Shown: piece after piece, positions 45,016 to 53,033 of the stretch | Layout: each line of letters opens with the position of its first letter | Position numbering within the stretch: position 1 is the first letter of the stretch | Origin: Cysteiniphilum halobium | GTDB taxonomy: Bacteria > Pseudomonadota > Gammaproteobacteria > Francisellales > Francisellaceae | Assembly (NCBI RefSeq): GCF_003574425.1 | Contig: NZ_QLIU01000042.1 | Coordinates: 1 to 53,033, forward strand | Length of the DNA: 53,033 nucleotides | Direction of reading: 5' to 3' | Notes under the pieces: model-generated | Told to the model about the DNA's origin: nothing | What the model saw: only the letters and a program-made list of their open reading frames with translations | Databases searched by the model: none | Translations under genes and position numbers: made by a program

Positions 45016-46350
45016 GTGATAAAAAAAATAGCCACATTAAGCGCGGCAATCTTAGTATTGTCAGGATGTAGCGCGATTAACCAGTTTTTTAATGGACAAC
45101 AGCAAAGCGCACCAGTAACCAATATTCCAACACAACAAACCTACTATACCGTGCAGGCTAGTGATTCATTATATGACATATCACGTCGCTTTAATGTCAC
45201 TGAAAGAACACTTATTTTATGGAATAAACTTAAATCTCCTTATGTATTAACACCAGGGTCGACTGTCCGTGTAGGTCCATTGCCGGGTGAGAAGATTTTG
45301 CGTGATGGACAGATGTATACTTATCAAGGCGGGGTGTTAGTACCAGTTGGTGCAAATGGCAATAAGGTAAACACAAGCTCAATTAGCACAGGTTCTAAAG
45401 TCTCTGCTGTAGCAGAATCAACAAGCGCACCAGTTGATCATGTTAGTAATATCCCTGTGATTGACTCAAGTGCTGCTCCAGTCACCCAAAGCCAAAATAT
45501 GCAATCACTACCTGCGGCAACCACAATTCAAAATAAACAGATGAGTCAAGATAAAGAGCTGGATATGCATGATTTAGCAAAAAACAATGATAATGTCACC
45601 GTTGATGAGCATCGTATTGCTAAGAGTAAAACTGGTTTTTATACCGTGCAATCAGGTGACTCATTACTTGAAATTGCCTTTGCCAATGGGGTGAGTTTAT
45701 CTGATGTTCAAGCGTGGAATGATATTAAAGAGCCAAGTGTGATTTATGTTGGTCAGAAACTGCGTGTTGCGCCACCATCTGAGTATAAGGCATCATCTAA
45801 GCTAAAAGCAGTGACAGACAAAAATACATCAGATGAATCAGTGGTAAAGTCCAAATCAATGCGTACGACAGCAGTTGAAACAAAGGTAGCAAAAGCGTCA
45901 GTTACAACAAATGCTACACCAATAGTAGCAGAAAAAGCAAAGTCAAAACCAATTGTTACCAAAGCCTCAGTGCCAAACGGTAAAACAGTTGCTGGCATTC
46001 TCTGGCAATGGCCATTAAAAGAAACAGGTAAATTTGACAAAGATGGTATGGATCAGCAGCGGGAGATTAATGTACCGCCGGGCACTGCAGTTTATGCTGC
46101 AGCGGCAGGCAGCGTGTTATACGCAGGTGTTGGCATGGGTGGTTATGGACAGATGGTGATTATCAGTCATGAAAAAGGTTATATTTCAGCGTATAATAAT
46201 TTAAATAGCATTAACGTTAAAGAATCACAAGATGTTACACAAGGTGAGCTTCTTGGAGAAGTTGGTAAATTTAATGGTGTCAGTGCGCTAGGGTTTGAAG
46301 TTCGTCAAAATGGTAATGTCGAGAAGTTATCTCAATTTTATGCATTTTAA
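45016..46350 (+). CDS. nlpD: NlpD-like LysM/LytM lipoprotein (amidase activator)
   Basis: 444-residue lipoprotein with GTG start after AAGGAG. Lipobox LSGC (Cys18). Two LysM peptidoglycan-binding domains: YYTVQASDSLYDISRRFNVT (about 43-87) and FYTVQSGDSLLEIAFANGVS (about 212-256), separated by Ser/Thr-rich linkers. The C-terminal M23 domain (about 330-444) is degenerate: the catalytic HxH is GFEVR and the Zn site around GMDQQREINVPPG lacks His, as in NlpD/EnvC, which activate amidases rather than cut peptidoglycan. pcm/rpoS are not adjacent, unlike in enterics. Confidence 0.9.
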   Translation: MIKKIATLSAAILVLSGCSAINQFFNGQQQSAPVTNIPTQQTYYTVQASDSLYDISRRFNVTERTLILWNKLKSPYVLTPGSTVRVGPLPGEKILRDGQMYTYQGGVLVPVGANGNKVNTSSISTGSKVSAVAESTSAPVDHVSNIPVIDSSAAPVTQSQNMQSLPAATTIQNKQMSQDKELDMHDLAKNNDNVTVDEHRIAKSKTGFYTVQSGDSLLEIAFANGVSLSDVQAWNDIKEPSVIYVGQKLRVAPPSEYKASSKLKAVTDKNTSDESVVKSKSMRTTAVETKVAKASVTTNATPIVAEKAKSKPIVTKASVPNGKTVAGILWQWPLKETGKFDKDGMDQQREINVPPGTAVYAAAAGSVLYAGVGMGGYGQMVIISHEKGYISAYNNLNSINVKESQDVTQGELLGEVGKFNGVSALGFEVRQNGNVEKLSQFYAF

Positions 46351-46365
46351 ATAGATATAACCATC

Positions 46366-46484
46366 GTAATGAATTAAGAATAAGTTGAATTTTAATTGCC
46401 TCCTCATCCGTGAAGCTTAAGCTGCACGGTCTCTCCCACAAGGGGATAGGTACTATCTGATGCAACTTATCTATACACCATTAC
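46366..46484. repeat. MITE-like GCAGCTTAAGCTGC element, copy d
   Basis: Left GTAATGAATTAAGAATAAG/TTG (46366-46387), right CAACTTATCTATACACCATT/AC (46463-46484). Centre: CTCCTCATCCGTGAAGCTTA/AGCTGCACGG and CTCTCCCACAAGGGGATAGG. Same ends as copy b at 24396, which shows these are whole elements. Confidence 0.7.
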
Positions 46485-46485
46485 A

Positions 46486-46547
46486 TAGCGGCGTACTGTA
46501 TACATAAGTTAGCATTTTAAATGACGTAGGGGCGTATTGCATACGCC
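46486..46547 (+). repeat. REP units before fumC
   Basis: A full unit GTAGGGGCGTATTGCATACG/CC (46526-46547) and a degenerate one TAGCGGCGTACTGTATAC (46486-46503), direct orientation, 38 bp upstream of the fumC ATG. Confidence 0.8.
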
Positions 46548-46585
46548 AGATGAATGATGAATAAAAAAGCACAAGGAGCAAGTCT

Positions 46586-47965
46586 ATGAACACACGCAAA
46601 GAAACCGATAGCATAGGCGAGATCGAGGTTGATAATAGTAAATATTGGGGTGCGCAAACCGAGCGTTCTTTGGTTCATTTTTCCATTGGGCAGGAACGTA
46701 TTCCAAACGAGGTGATCAAAGCCATTGCGGTCTTGAAGAAAGCCTCAGCAATGGCAAATGCTGATTTGGGGATTTTGTCAGAGGATAAAAAAGCGCTTAT
46801 CGTGCAAGTAGCAGATGAAATTATTGACGGTAAACACGAAGATCAGTTTCCCTTACATGTGTGGATGACAGGCAGTGGTACGCAATCAAATATGAATGTT
46901 AATGAAGTGATTTCTAATCGTGCGATTGAAATTGCAGGTGGTAAGCTAGGAAGCAAAACGCCCATTCATCCCAATGATCATGTGAATATGTCACAGTCTT
47001 CCAATGATACTTTTCCAACCGCGATGTATATCTCAGCAGCAGTGGCAGTTAAGAAGAGATTGATTCCTGCGACTAAGCTTATGCATAAAGAGCTAACAAA
47101 AAAAGTTAAAAAATGGGATAAGGTAGTTAAGATCGGGCGCACACATATGCAAGATGCGGTGCCGTTAACTTTGGGGCAAGAGTTTTCAGGCTACGCTGAG
47201 CTGTTAGCGCAGAATATTGCACGTTTAGAGCATGCGCTTATTGATGTTTATCAATTGGCGATTGGTGGTACTGCTGTTGGTACTGGGCTAAATGCGCCGA
47301 AAGGCTTTGCCGAAAAGGCGTGTAAATATATTGCTAAAATTACCGGATTACCATTTGTATCAGCACATAATAAATTTGCCGTGCAAGGCTCACATGATGC
47401 ATTGGTCGCGTTGATGGGACAGATCAAAGTTCTGGCTAATTCATTATTTAAGATTACTAATGATATTCGTCTTTTAAGCTGTGGACCGCGTGCAGGCTTT
47501 CATGAGTTACTCATTCCATCTAATGAGCCTGGGTCGTCAATTATGCCAGGAAAAGTCAATCCAACGCAGTGTGAGGCAATGGCAATGGCATGCGCGCAAG
47601 TTTTTGGGCTTGATGTTGCTGTAACGATTGGTGGTAGTGCAGGATATTTAGAGATGAATGTTTATAAACCAATGATGATTTATAATATCTTGCAATCGAT
47701 CAATATTTTGTCTGATAGCATAATCAACTTTACCCGCTATTTACTCGAAGGTACCAAACCAAACAAGAAAAAAATTGATGAATACTTGCGAAATTCATTA
47801 ATGCTAGTGACCGCATTAAGTCCAGTGATTGGCTATGATAAGGCATCACAGTTAGCACATTATGCTGATGCGCATGATACGTCATTAAGTGAAGCGAATA
47901 AGGCATTAAAATTCTTGTCACAACAAGAGTTTGATCAAGTGGTTGATCCGTATAAGATGGTTTAA
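46586..47965 (+). CDS. fumC: Class II fumarate hydratase FumC
   Basis: Oxygen-stable, iron-free fumarase of the TCA cycle (fumarate to malate). 459 residues (E. coli 467). Family signature [42 protein letters not shown] and [17 protein letters not shown] distinguish fumarase from aspartase or argininosuccinate lyase. Ribosome-binding site AAGGAG. Its stop is directly followed by the next ATG. Confidence 0.97.
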   Translation: MNTRKETDSIGEIEVDNSKYWGAQTERSLVHFSIGQERIPNEVIKAIAVLKKASAMANADLGILSEDKKALIVQVADEIIDGKHEDQFPLHVWMTGSGTQSNMNVNEVISNRAIEIAGGKLGSKTPIHPNDHVNMSQSSNDTFPTAMYISAAVAVKKRLIPATKLMHKELTKKVKKWDKVVKIGRTHMQDAVPLTLGQEFSGYAELLAQNIARLEHALIDVYQLAIGGTAVGTGLNAPKGFAEKACKYIAKITGLPFVSAHNKFAVQGSHDALVALMGQIKVLANSLFKITNDIRLLSCGPRAGFHELLIPSNEPGSSIMPGKVNPTQCEAMAMACAQVFGLDVAVTIGGSAGYLEMNVYKPMMIYNILQSINILSDSIINFTRYLLEGTKPNKKKIDEYLRNSLMLVTALSPVIGYDKASQLAHYADAHDTSLSEANKALKFLSQQEFDQVVDPYKMV

Positions 47966-48907
47966 ATGATAGAAGAAAATGAGTGTATTGCCATTGAATT
48001 TGTAAAGCATAAACATTATGTAAAGTATTTTGCATTGCTCCTTTGTTTGGTATTTCCTTTATTGCCATTGCAATTACTATATGCCAATACATCTAAAACT
48101 TTTAAAGTTATCTCACTTTCACCAAATACCACCGCGATTATTCATGATGTGATTAAGCAAGCAACAAAAGATAATGTAAAGGGTGCGATTAACACCAAGC
48201 TTATCGGTAGTATTTATTATGCCGGACAGCCTAAATACTATGAAAACTATCAGAACATTGGATCGTTTCAAGCGCTTAATGTTGAGAAGATTATTAGTTT
48301 GGCGCCTGACTTGGTGATTACCTGGAATGGGCAAACACAACCGCAGGTGATTGCTTTGCTTGAACGCTTTGGCATTAAAGTGACAGTTTTTAATGCTAAA
48401 GATCTTACATCATTAGCAACAGCATTTGCTGATATTGGTGCAAGTATACAACTAAAAAACGCAGGGACTGCGTTGCAGAAAACCTTCTTGACTCAGCTTC
48501 AGGTATTTATTAAGAAAAAATCGGCTATTGCAACAGTTAAACATAACAAGCCAAAAGTATTGCTGCAATTATCCACGCAACCAATTTTTGTTGCCGGCGG
48601 TAGCGGTATTTTAAACGATATTGTGAAGCAATGCGGAGGGGTTAATATATTTAAAGATATTCATAAAATCAGTTTTCAAACAAATATCAATGCCATTATT
48701 GAGCGCAATCCTAATGTGATCATTATGTTGTCAAATACGACTAGATGGTATAGGGATAACGTGTCGATGTGGCAGCGTTGGCAGGATTTGCTAGCTGTAA
48801 AAAACCAACAAGTTTTCCAGTTATCATCTAACGGAATTTCGCAATTTTCGCCACAAATATTAACAGGACTTAAAAATATTTGTGCTATATTAAGCGCCGC
48901 AGATTAG
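47966..48907 (+). CDS. BtuF-like periplasmic binding protein (cobalamin/iron-chelate type)
   Basis: 313 residues. N-terminal membrane/signal segment (FALLLCLVFPLLPLQLLYA, about residues 24-42) preceded by an unusually long polar stretch, so the true start may be internal. The class III solute-binding fold is seen in VISLSPNTTAIIHDVI, LNVEKIISLAPDLVITWNGQ, FVAGGSGILNDIVKQCGG and ISQFSPQILTGLKNIC, which aligns with the BtuF/FecB family. No permease or ATPase gene is adjacent, so the ligand is unknown. The ATG abuts the fumC stop. Confidence 0.82.
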   Translation: MIEENECIAIEFVKHKHYVKYFALLLCLVFPLLPLQLLYANTSKTFKVISLSPNTTAIIHDVIKQATKDNVKGAINTKLIGSIYYAGQPKYYENYQNIGSFQALNVEKIISLAPDLVITWNGQTQPQVIALLERFGIKVTVFNAKDLTSLATAFADIGASIQLKNAGTALQKTFLTQLQVFIKKKSAIATVKHNKPKVLLQLSTQPIFVAGGSGILNDIVKQCGGVNIFKDIHKISFQTNINAIIERNPNVIIMLSNTTRWYRDNVSMWQRWQDLLAVKNQQVFQLSSNGISQFSPQILTGLKNICAILSAAD

Positions 48908-48940
48908 CTTCTGCAAGAAAATAACAAAAGAGGGTAATTT

Positions 48941-49678
48941 ATGTTACATAGCGCTTTTTTTGGAGAGTTGCTGGGCTGTCTTGTATTAATATTGCTAGGC
49001 GGTGGGGTGGTTGCAGGTGTTTTATTGAAACAGTCAAAAGCTGAAAACAGTGGCTGGATAGTGATTACTACAGGTTGGGGTTTTGCGGTGATGATGGGCG
49101 TTTTTATCGCTCAAGCGGCTGGGTCGCCACAAGCAGATATTAATCCAGCGGTTACTTTAGCAAAGTATTTATTGGGTGGGATTTATCCTTCATTTGGCGA
49201 GGTGCTGCTATTATGGATCGCCCAAGTTATTGGCTGCTTTTTGGGAGCTGTTCTTGTGTGGCTTGCTTATTACTCACATTGGAAATATACAGATAATGCG
49301 CACTTTAAGTTGATGATATTTTCAACTTATCCAGCCTTGCGTCATAAGGGTAGTAATTTTGTCACCGAGCTCATTGCTACGACACTTCTTATCATATTTG
49401 TTGGTGCGTTGATTAGCTATGGTAGTCATTTACCCTTCGCTAATGGCTCTTTACCCTATGTCTTTGGTTTTGCGATTTGGGGGATTGGCCTGTCGTTGGG
49501 AGGGCCTACAGGGTATGCGATTAATCCGGCACGTGATTTAGGCCCAAGAATTGCACACGCGATCTTACCAATCCAAGGTAAAGGTTCAAGTGACTGGAAT
49601 TATGCATGGGTACCAATACTAGCTCCTTTAGCAGGAGCCGTTCTTGGTTTTGTGCTAATTCGACTTTTTATGTTTTAA
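48941..49678 (+). CDS. Aquaglyceroporin (MIP family, GlpF-like)
   Basis: 245 residues, six transmembrane helices and two half-helices. NPA motifs: QADINPAVTLAKYL and GYAINPARDLGPRIAHA. Asp after NPAR (NPARDLGPR) is the GlpF-type mark, pointing to glycerol/small polyol transport rather than strict water (AqpZ has NPARSFGP). No glpK neighbour. Its stop codon overlaps the stop of the convergent bolA gene by 3-4 bp. Confidence 0.92.
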   Translation: MLHSAFFGELLGCLVLILLGGGVVAGVLLKQSKAENSGWIVITTGWGFAVMMGVFIAQAAGSPQADINPAVTLAKYLLGGIYPSFGEVLLLWIAQVIGCFLGAVLVWLAYYSHWKYTDNAHFKLMIFSTYPALRHKGSNFVTELIATTLLIIFVGALISYGSHLPFANGSLPYVFGFAIWGIGLSLGGPTGYAINPARDLGPRIAHAILPIQGKGSSDWNYAWVPILAPLAGAVLGFVLIRLFMF

Positions 49679-49929
49679 TAAATCTGGATCGATAAGGCGT
49701 GAATTTGAGTTTGCATTAATTGGCCTAAACAAGCGTAGATTGCCTGGTGTGCCTTTAGTGTACTAAGTGAAGCAAGTTGTTCACTGGCAATGCGCAATTT
49801 AAAATGTGATTTTCCTGCTTGGAATTGTTTATGTTTTTGATGCTTATGGGTTACATCAATGAGTTCTATTGTGCAAGGAGAGAATGCTTTCTCAAGTTTG
49901 TCAATAATCTCTTTGTCTAATGTCTTCAT
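49675..49929 (-). CDS. BolA-family protein
   Basis: 84 residues from MKTLDKEIIDKL at 49929; an in-frame extension to 49989 would overlap fau. The BolA signature is visible: AGKSHFKLRIASEQL, HQAIYACLGQLM and IHALSIQIY. BolA proteins cooperate with monothiol glutaredoxins in Fe-S delivery or act in envelope/stress control. Lies 4 bp after fau. Confidence 0.88.
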   Translation of the reverse strand: MKTLDKEIIDKLEKAFSPCTIELIDVTHKHQKHKQFQAGKSHFKLRIASEQLASLSTLKAHQAIYACLGQLMQTQIHALSIQIY

Positions 49930-49933
49930 GCAA

Positions 49934-50518
49934 TCAGCAGATAATGCGTGTTGGTGTGATAATGGTGTCCATTTTAATATCCCAATCATTCATTGCAACT
50001 GTCTGGTGTTGAAATGTATTAAATTGTTGTTCATCAAAAGCAATACCAATAAACTCAGTATGATTAAAAGCTTTGCATAATGATAATGAGCTATCATAAA
50101 ACCCGCCTCCCATGCCAATGCGATTTCGTTTTAAATCAAAACCAGTCAATGGCACAATGATCATATCAAGCTCCCACGGTGCTAAAATGTTTTCACTGAT
50201 AAATAATGGCTCTTGCAAGCCATACTTATTAAGTCGTTTAATATTTGTTGGTTTGGCAAAAAATAGTTTGCGCTTTTTGAAAGGGTGTATCACTGGATAG
50301 TAAAGCTCATGTGTTTTGCTCAATGTTTTATCAATCCATAGTGGTGAGATTTCTTCTTCAGTAGCATAGTAGCTTGCTATTTTTTTAGGACTTGAAGTTA
50401 AAAACTGTGCGTAATAGCTAAAAAATTGTGCATGAAGCTCTTTAGCATGTGCTGTTTTCTGTGTTTTAGAAATTGCTTGACGTTGCTGACGTAAAGTCTC
50501 GCGAATAGTTTGTTGCAT
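49934..50518 (-). CDS. fau: 5-formyltetrahydrofolate cyclo-ligase
   Basis: ATP-dependent conversion of 5-formyl-THF to 5,10-methenyl-THF, removing an inhibitory folate. 194 residues. IRETLRQQRQAIS at the N-terminus, YYPVIHPFKKRKLFFA, IIVPLTGFDLKRNRIGMGGG and FYDSSL (the ATP/Mg loop GMGGGFYD) are diagnostic. Not linked here to zapA/6S RNA as in E. coli. Co-transcribed with bolA. Confidence 0.95.
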   Translation of the reverse strand: MQQTIRETLRQQRQAISKTQKTAHAKELHAQFFSYYAQFLTSSPKKIASYYATEEEISPLWIDKTLSKTHELYYPVIHPFKKRKLFFAKPTNIKRLNKYGLQEPLFISENILAPWELDMIIVPLTGFDLKRNRIGMGGGFYDSSLSLCKAFNHTEFIGIAFDEQQFNTFQHQTVAMNDWDIKMDTIITPTRIIC

Positions 50519-50599
50519 AGCAAATATAAATATTGGAAATAATATTTATTCTATGAGAAAAAGTATTATTAAGTCGATATGAAATTACAGGAATTATGT

Positions 50600-51436
50600 T
50601 CAGATATAAGTGGCGATTGCTTGACCCATGTTAACTTTGCTGCTTATATGCTCTTGCCATGCCACTTTATTTTCAGGAAAAAGCGTGATGATCGTTGAGC
50701 CAAAATTAAATAAACCAATTTCGTCACCTTTATTAAAACATAAGTTTTGCCCGGAATAATCAAAGTGTGTCACTTTGCTATAGTAGTTAGGTGCAACTAA
50801 CTTGTGCCAAACGGTTTCAATCCCTGCAACGAGCATCGCACCCACAAAAACTATCGCAACTTCACCAATAACAGTCTCAAAATAACAAATCAGACGTTCA
50901 TTTTTGGCAAAGAGTCCGTCAATGTTTTCCGCGGTTAATTCATTGACTGAAAACAATTTGCCTGGAATATAGGTCATGCGTGTGAGCTTGCCATTGATTG
51001 GCATATGCACACGATGGTAGTCTGAGGGGGACAAATAAATCACCGAGAAATCAGTATAGTTCTCTTTCATTGTGTCAGCTGTGAGTGTTTTTAATGAGAA
51101 ATATTTACCTTTTGCTTGGATTAATTTGCCTTGCGTGATTTTGCCAGCTTGCGTGATTTTGCCATCAGCTGGCGAGATAATGCTGTTATCGTTTGGATCA
51201 ATAGGGCGCGCTTCAGGCTTTAATTTGCGGGTGAAAAAATCGTTGAAACTAGCATAACTTGTGGGATTTTCAATTAATGCATCACTTAAGTCGATATTAA
51301 AACGCCTTATTGCAAGGTTGATTAACTTATTTTTAATCATAGCATTTTCACAATTAGCAAGTTTACCGGCAAGGCGTGATAAACAGGCCTGTGGCAGTAT
51401 TTTTTGAAGTATTAAAAATAAGGTGTCTTTAAACAT
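50600..51436 (-). CDS. psd: Phosphatidylserine decarboxylase proenzyme
   Basis: Makes phosphatidylethanolamine at the inner membrane. 278 residues. The proenzyme cuts itself at Gly246-Ser247 in the FGST motif (LGST in most), giving a pyruvoyl alpha chain. Asp-His of the self-cleavage triad are in ISPADGKI and SDYHRVHMPINGKL. The FFTRKLKPEARPI segment is typical of the bacterial short form. PssA is not in the window. Monocistronic. Confidence 0.96.
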   Translation of the reverse strand: MFKDTLFLILQKILPQACLSRLAGKLANCENAMIKNKLINLAIRRFNIDLSDALIENPTSYASFNDFFTRKLKPEARPIDPNDNSIISPADGKITQAGKITQGKLIQAKGKYFSLKTLTADTMKENYTDFSVIYLSPSDYHRVHMPINGKLTRMTYIPGKLFSVNELTAENIDGLFAKNERLICYFETVIGEVAIVFVGAMLVAGIETVWHKLVAPNYYSKVTHFDYSGQNLCFNKGDEIGLFNFGSTIITLFPENKVAWQEHISSKVNMGQAIATYI

Positions 51437-51547
51437 GCAGTATTAAGCGATATATTTTTGGTTGGCATTGTAAATTATTTTACATCTGCCAGCCACTGAT
51501 TTATTGTAAGCAGGTTTTATAGATACATGGGCTTTAAGGGTGAGTTT

Positions 51548-52912
51548 ATGAATATTAGTATTTTTGATTTATTCTCTATTGGTGTTGGACCATCATCATC
51601 ACACACGGTAGGTCCAATGCGTGCAGCATTTCGCTTTTTGCAAAAACATGAAGCCTTTTTGATGGAAACTAAACGTTTTACGATTGAGCTCTTTGGTTCA
51701 TTGGCACTCACAGGAAAAGGGCATAAAACAGATTATGCGTGTATTCTAGGGGCCGCAGGATTTGAGCCATATAGCATTGATATTAATGCGGCTGCACTTT
51801 GCTATGATCAGATTCTTAAAACCAAAAAAATGAAATTATTGGGATCTTATGAGATTGATTTTGACTATGCGAATGATTTAGTTTTTCACTATAATGAGGC
51901 GCTGCCAGAGCATGCTAATGGTATGTTGTTTACACTATGGAATGCGCAAGGTGAAAAGCTTGAGACATTGAAGTATTTCTCAGTTGGTGGTGGCTTTATA
52001 TTAGATGAGCATGAGATGCATCTGACTAATGATCCTGCACCCGTTGATGCCCATGCCGTGTCTTATCCCTTTGCAACTGCCAAAGAGTTATTAGACCTGT
52101 GTGAAAAACACCGAATGAGTATTGCCGATTTAATGATGGCAAATGAATGTACGCTACGGAATAAAAATGAAGTTGAAGAAGGTGTGCTTGCGATTTGGCA
52201 GGTGATGGATCAATCCATCGAAAAAAGTTTACAAACAGATGGGGAGCTACCTGGTGGACTTAAGGTCAAACGCCGAGCCTATAAACTTAAAAAACGTCTA
52301 GAAGAATCATGTTTAGATATTAAAGATCTTAACTGGTTAAACGTTTTTGCCATTGCTGTCAATGAGGAGAATGCCGCCGGTGGTAAAGTGGTTACAGCAC
52401 CAACAAATGGTGCGGCGGGCGTAATTCCTGCAGTATTGAAACATCATATCTTAAGTCACCCATCTACGACAAAAAAAGAGATTATCGACTATTTGTTAAC
52501 AACAGCAGCTATAGGCATTTTATTTAAAAAAGGCGCGTCGATTTCAGCTGCTGAAGTAGGATGTCAAGGAGAGGTTGGTGTCGCCTGCTCGATGGCGGCA
52601 GCAGGGCTTTGTGCATTATTAGGTGGTACTGTTGAACAAGTTGAGAATGCTGCTGAAATGGGCATGGAGCATAATCTTGGATTAACCTGTGATCCAATCG
52701 GAGGCTTAGTGCAAATCCCATGCATTGAGCGCAATGCCATGGGTGCGGTGCAAGCGGTAAATGGTGCCAAGCTTTCACTATTAGGTGATGGTGAGCATCA
52801 TGTCAGTTTAGATCAAGTTATTCTGACGATGAAAGAAACTGGAAAAGATATGTCAACCAAATACAAAGAAACATCCCTTGGTGGCTTGGCAGTCAACCTG
52901 CCAGCGTGTTAA
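51548..52912 (+). CDS. sdaA: L-serine ammonia-lyase (SdaA-type)
   Basis: [4Fe-4S] enzyme deaminating L-serine to pyruvate. The ATG at 51548 after AAGGGTGAG gives 454 residues, identical in length to E. coli SdaA; an extension to 51527 is rejected. N-terminal [18 protein letters not shown], cluster Cys in [18 protein letters not shown] and [19 protein letters not shown], and the C-terminal LPAC tail that acts as intrinsic cluster ligand. Single-chain type II enzyme. Confidence 0.96.
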   Translation: MNISIFDLFSIGVGPSSSHTVGPMRAAFRFLQKHEAFLMETKRFTIELFGSLALTGKGHKTDYACILGAAGFEPYSIDINAAALCYDQILKTKKMKLLGSYEIDFDYANDLVFHYNEALPEHANGMLFTLWNAQGEKLETLKYFSVGGGFILDEHEMHLTNDPAPVDAHAVSYPFATAKELLDLCEKHRMSIADLMMANECTLRNKNEVEEGVLAIWQVMDQSIEKSLQTDGELPGGLKVKRRAYKLKKRLEESCLDIKDLNWLNVFAIAVNEENAAGGKVVTAPTNGAAGVIPAVLKHHILSHPSTTKKEIIDYLLTTAAIGILFKKGASISAAEVGCQGEVGVACSMAAAGLCALLGGTVEQVENAAEMGMEHNLGLTCDPIGGLVQIPCIERNAMGAVQAVNGAKLSLLGDGEHHVSLDQVILTMKETGKDMSTKYKETSLGGLAVNLPAC

Positions 52913-52938
52913 ATCTATGTCATTAACTTATCAACATA

Positions 52939-52950
52939 TATAGTCATTCC
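52939..52950. repeat. Second copy of the TATAGTCATTC end
   Basis: TATAGTCATTCC, same as the left end of the 96-bp element at 18475. Its partner arm is not seen before the window ends, and it overlaps the stop codon of the partial minus-strand gene. Confidence 0.4.
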
Positions 52951-53033
52951 AAAATATTTCCATACTGCTTAATCAATTCTTCTAAGGCTGTATATTCTCC
53001 ATATATCATTTTCTTTTTCATAATTGCAAAATC
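52944..53033 (-). CDS. Partial reading frame entering from the right edge (C-terminus)
   Basis: Open from the window edge to a TGA at 52946-52944, encoding DFAIMKKKMIYGEYTALEEL then IKQYGNILE (29 residues). The start could be beyond the edge or an internal ATG. Codon use looks real but the fragment is too short to assign. It might be the tail of a mobile-element gene because its stop lies within a repeat end. Confidence 0.3.
   Translation of the reverse strand, partial: DFAIMKKKMIYGEYTALEELIKQYGNILE

Overview
The window looks like chromosomal DNA of an AT-rich gammaproteobacterium. It carries LPS core genes (hldD, waaA), an Mla-type lipid transporter, UbiC/UbiA ubiquinone synthesis, GlmU/GlmS, MiaE and EpmA. 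The mix of housekeeping genes resembles Francisella/Fastidiosibacter-, Piscirickettsia- or Legionella-like lineages, but the genus is not settled from sequence alone. About 50 protein genes are packed tightly on both strands. I see no rRNA, tRNA, CRISPR array, prophage or intact insertion sequence.

Layout. 0.2-3.6 kb: purF, miaE, a 66-residue Sm-like protein and a solo LuxR-type regulator enclosed by a 42-bp inverted repeat. 3.7-6.9 kb (minus): hldD-waaA-ispA. 7.0-13.5 kb (plus): ppk2, epmA, talB, ispG, a broken REP-associated transposase, and a FadH-type reductase. 13.6-16.3 kb (minus): ubiC-ubiA and an exported Ntn hydrolase. 16.6-18.3 kb: a DEAD-box RNA helicase. 18.8-24.4 kb: a complete Phe/Tyr degradation cluster, hpd-maiA-hmgA-fahA-phhA-phhB, followed at 24.6 kb by an ELFV-family amino-acid dehydrogenase. 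26.0-28.1 kb (minus): a translationally coupled YcaO-TfuA pair. 28.25-28.6 kb: two divergent candidate structured RNAs. 28.7-32.2 kb (minus): an MlaE-MlaF-MlaD-lipoprotein transporter. 32.4-34.4 kb: trhA, murU, nudE. 34.5-37.6 kb: recN, lipA and a PIN-toxin remnant. 37.7-41.7 kb: glmU-glmS-tsaB. Then dnaX (minus), obgE, an NlpD-like lipoprotein, fumC, a BtuF-like binding protein, an aquaglyceroporin, bolA-fau (minus), psd (minus) and sdaA.

The intergenic space is the most unusual part. I find at least four dispersed repeat families: (1) a ~42-bp repeat whose core is a sigma70-like promoter with an invariant 16-bp spacer; (2) REP units (core CGTATTGCATACG), with a gutted RAYT transposase and a 38-bp-periodic array ahead of glmS; (3) MITE-like elements with AATAAGTTG ends around a GCAGCTTAAGCTGC palindrome; (4) an element with TATAGTCATTC ends.

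The best candidate for something undescribed is the 590-bp gap between ycaO and the Mla lipoprotein gene. It holds two divergent promoters. Each drives a compact RNA whose hairpins expose C-tract loops (CCCC, CCCCA, CCCCUCCCC) and which ends in or near a run of six U. G-U wobbles in the stems fit the proposed strand of each. The adjacent TfuA-YcaO pair (thioamide-forming family) has no convincing precursor peptide, so its target is open.
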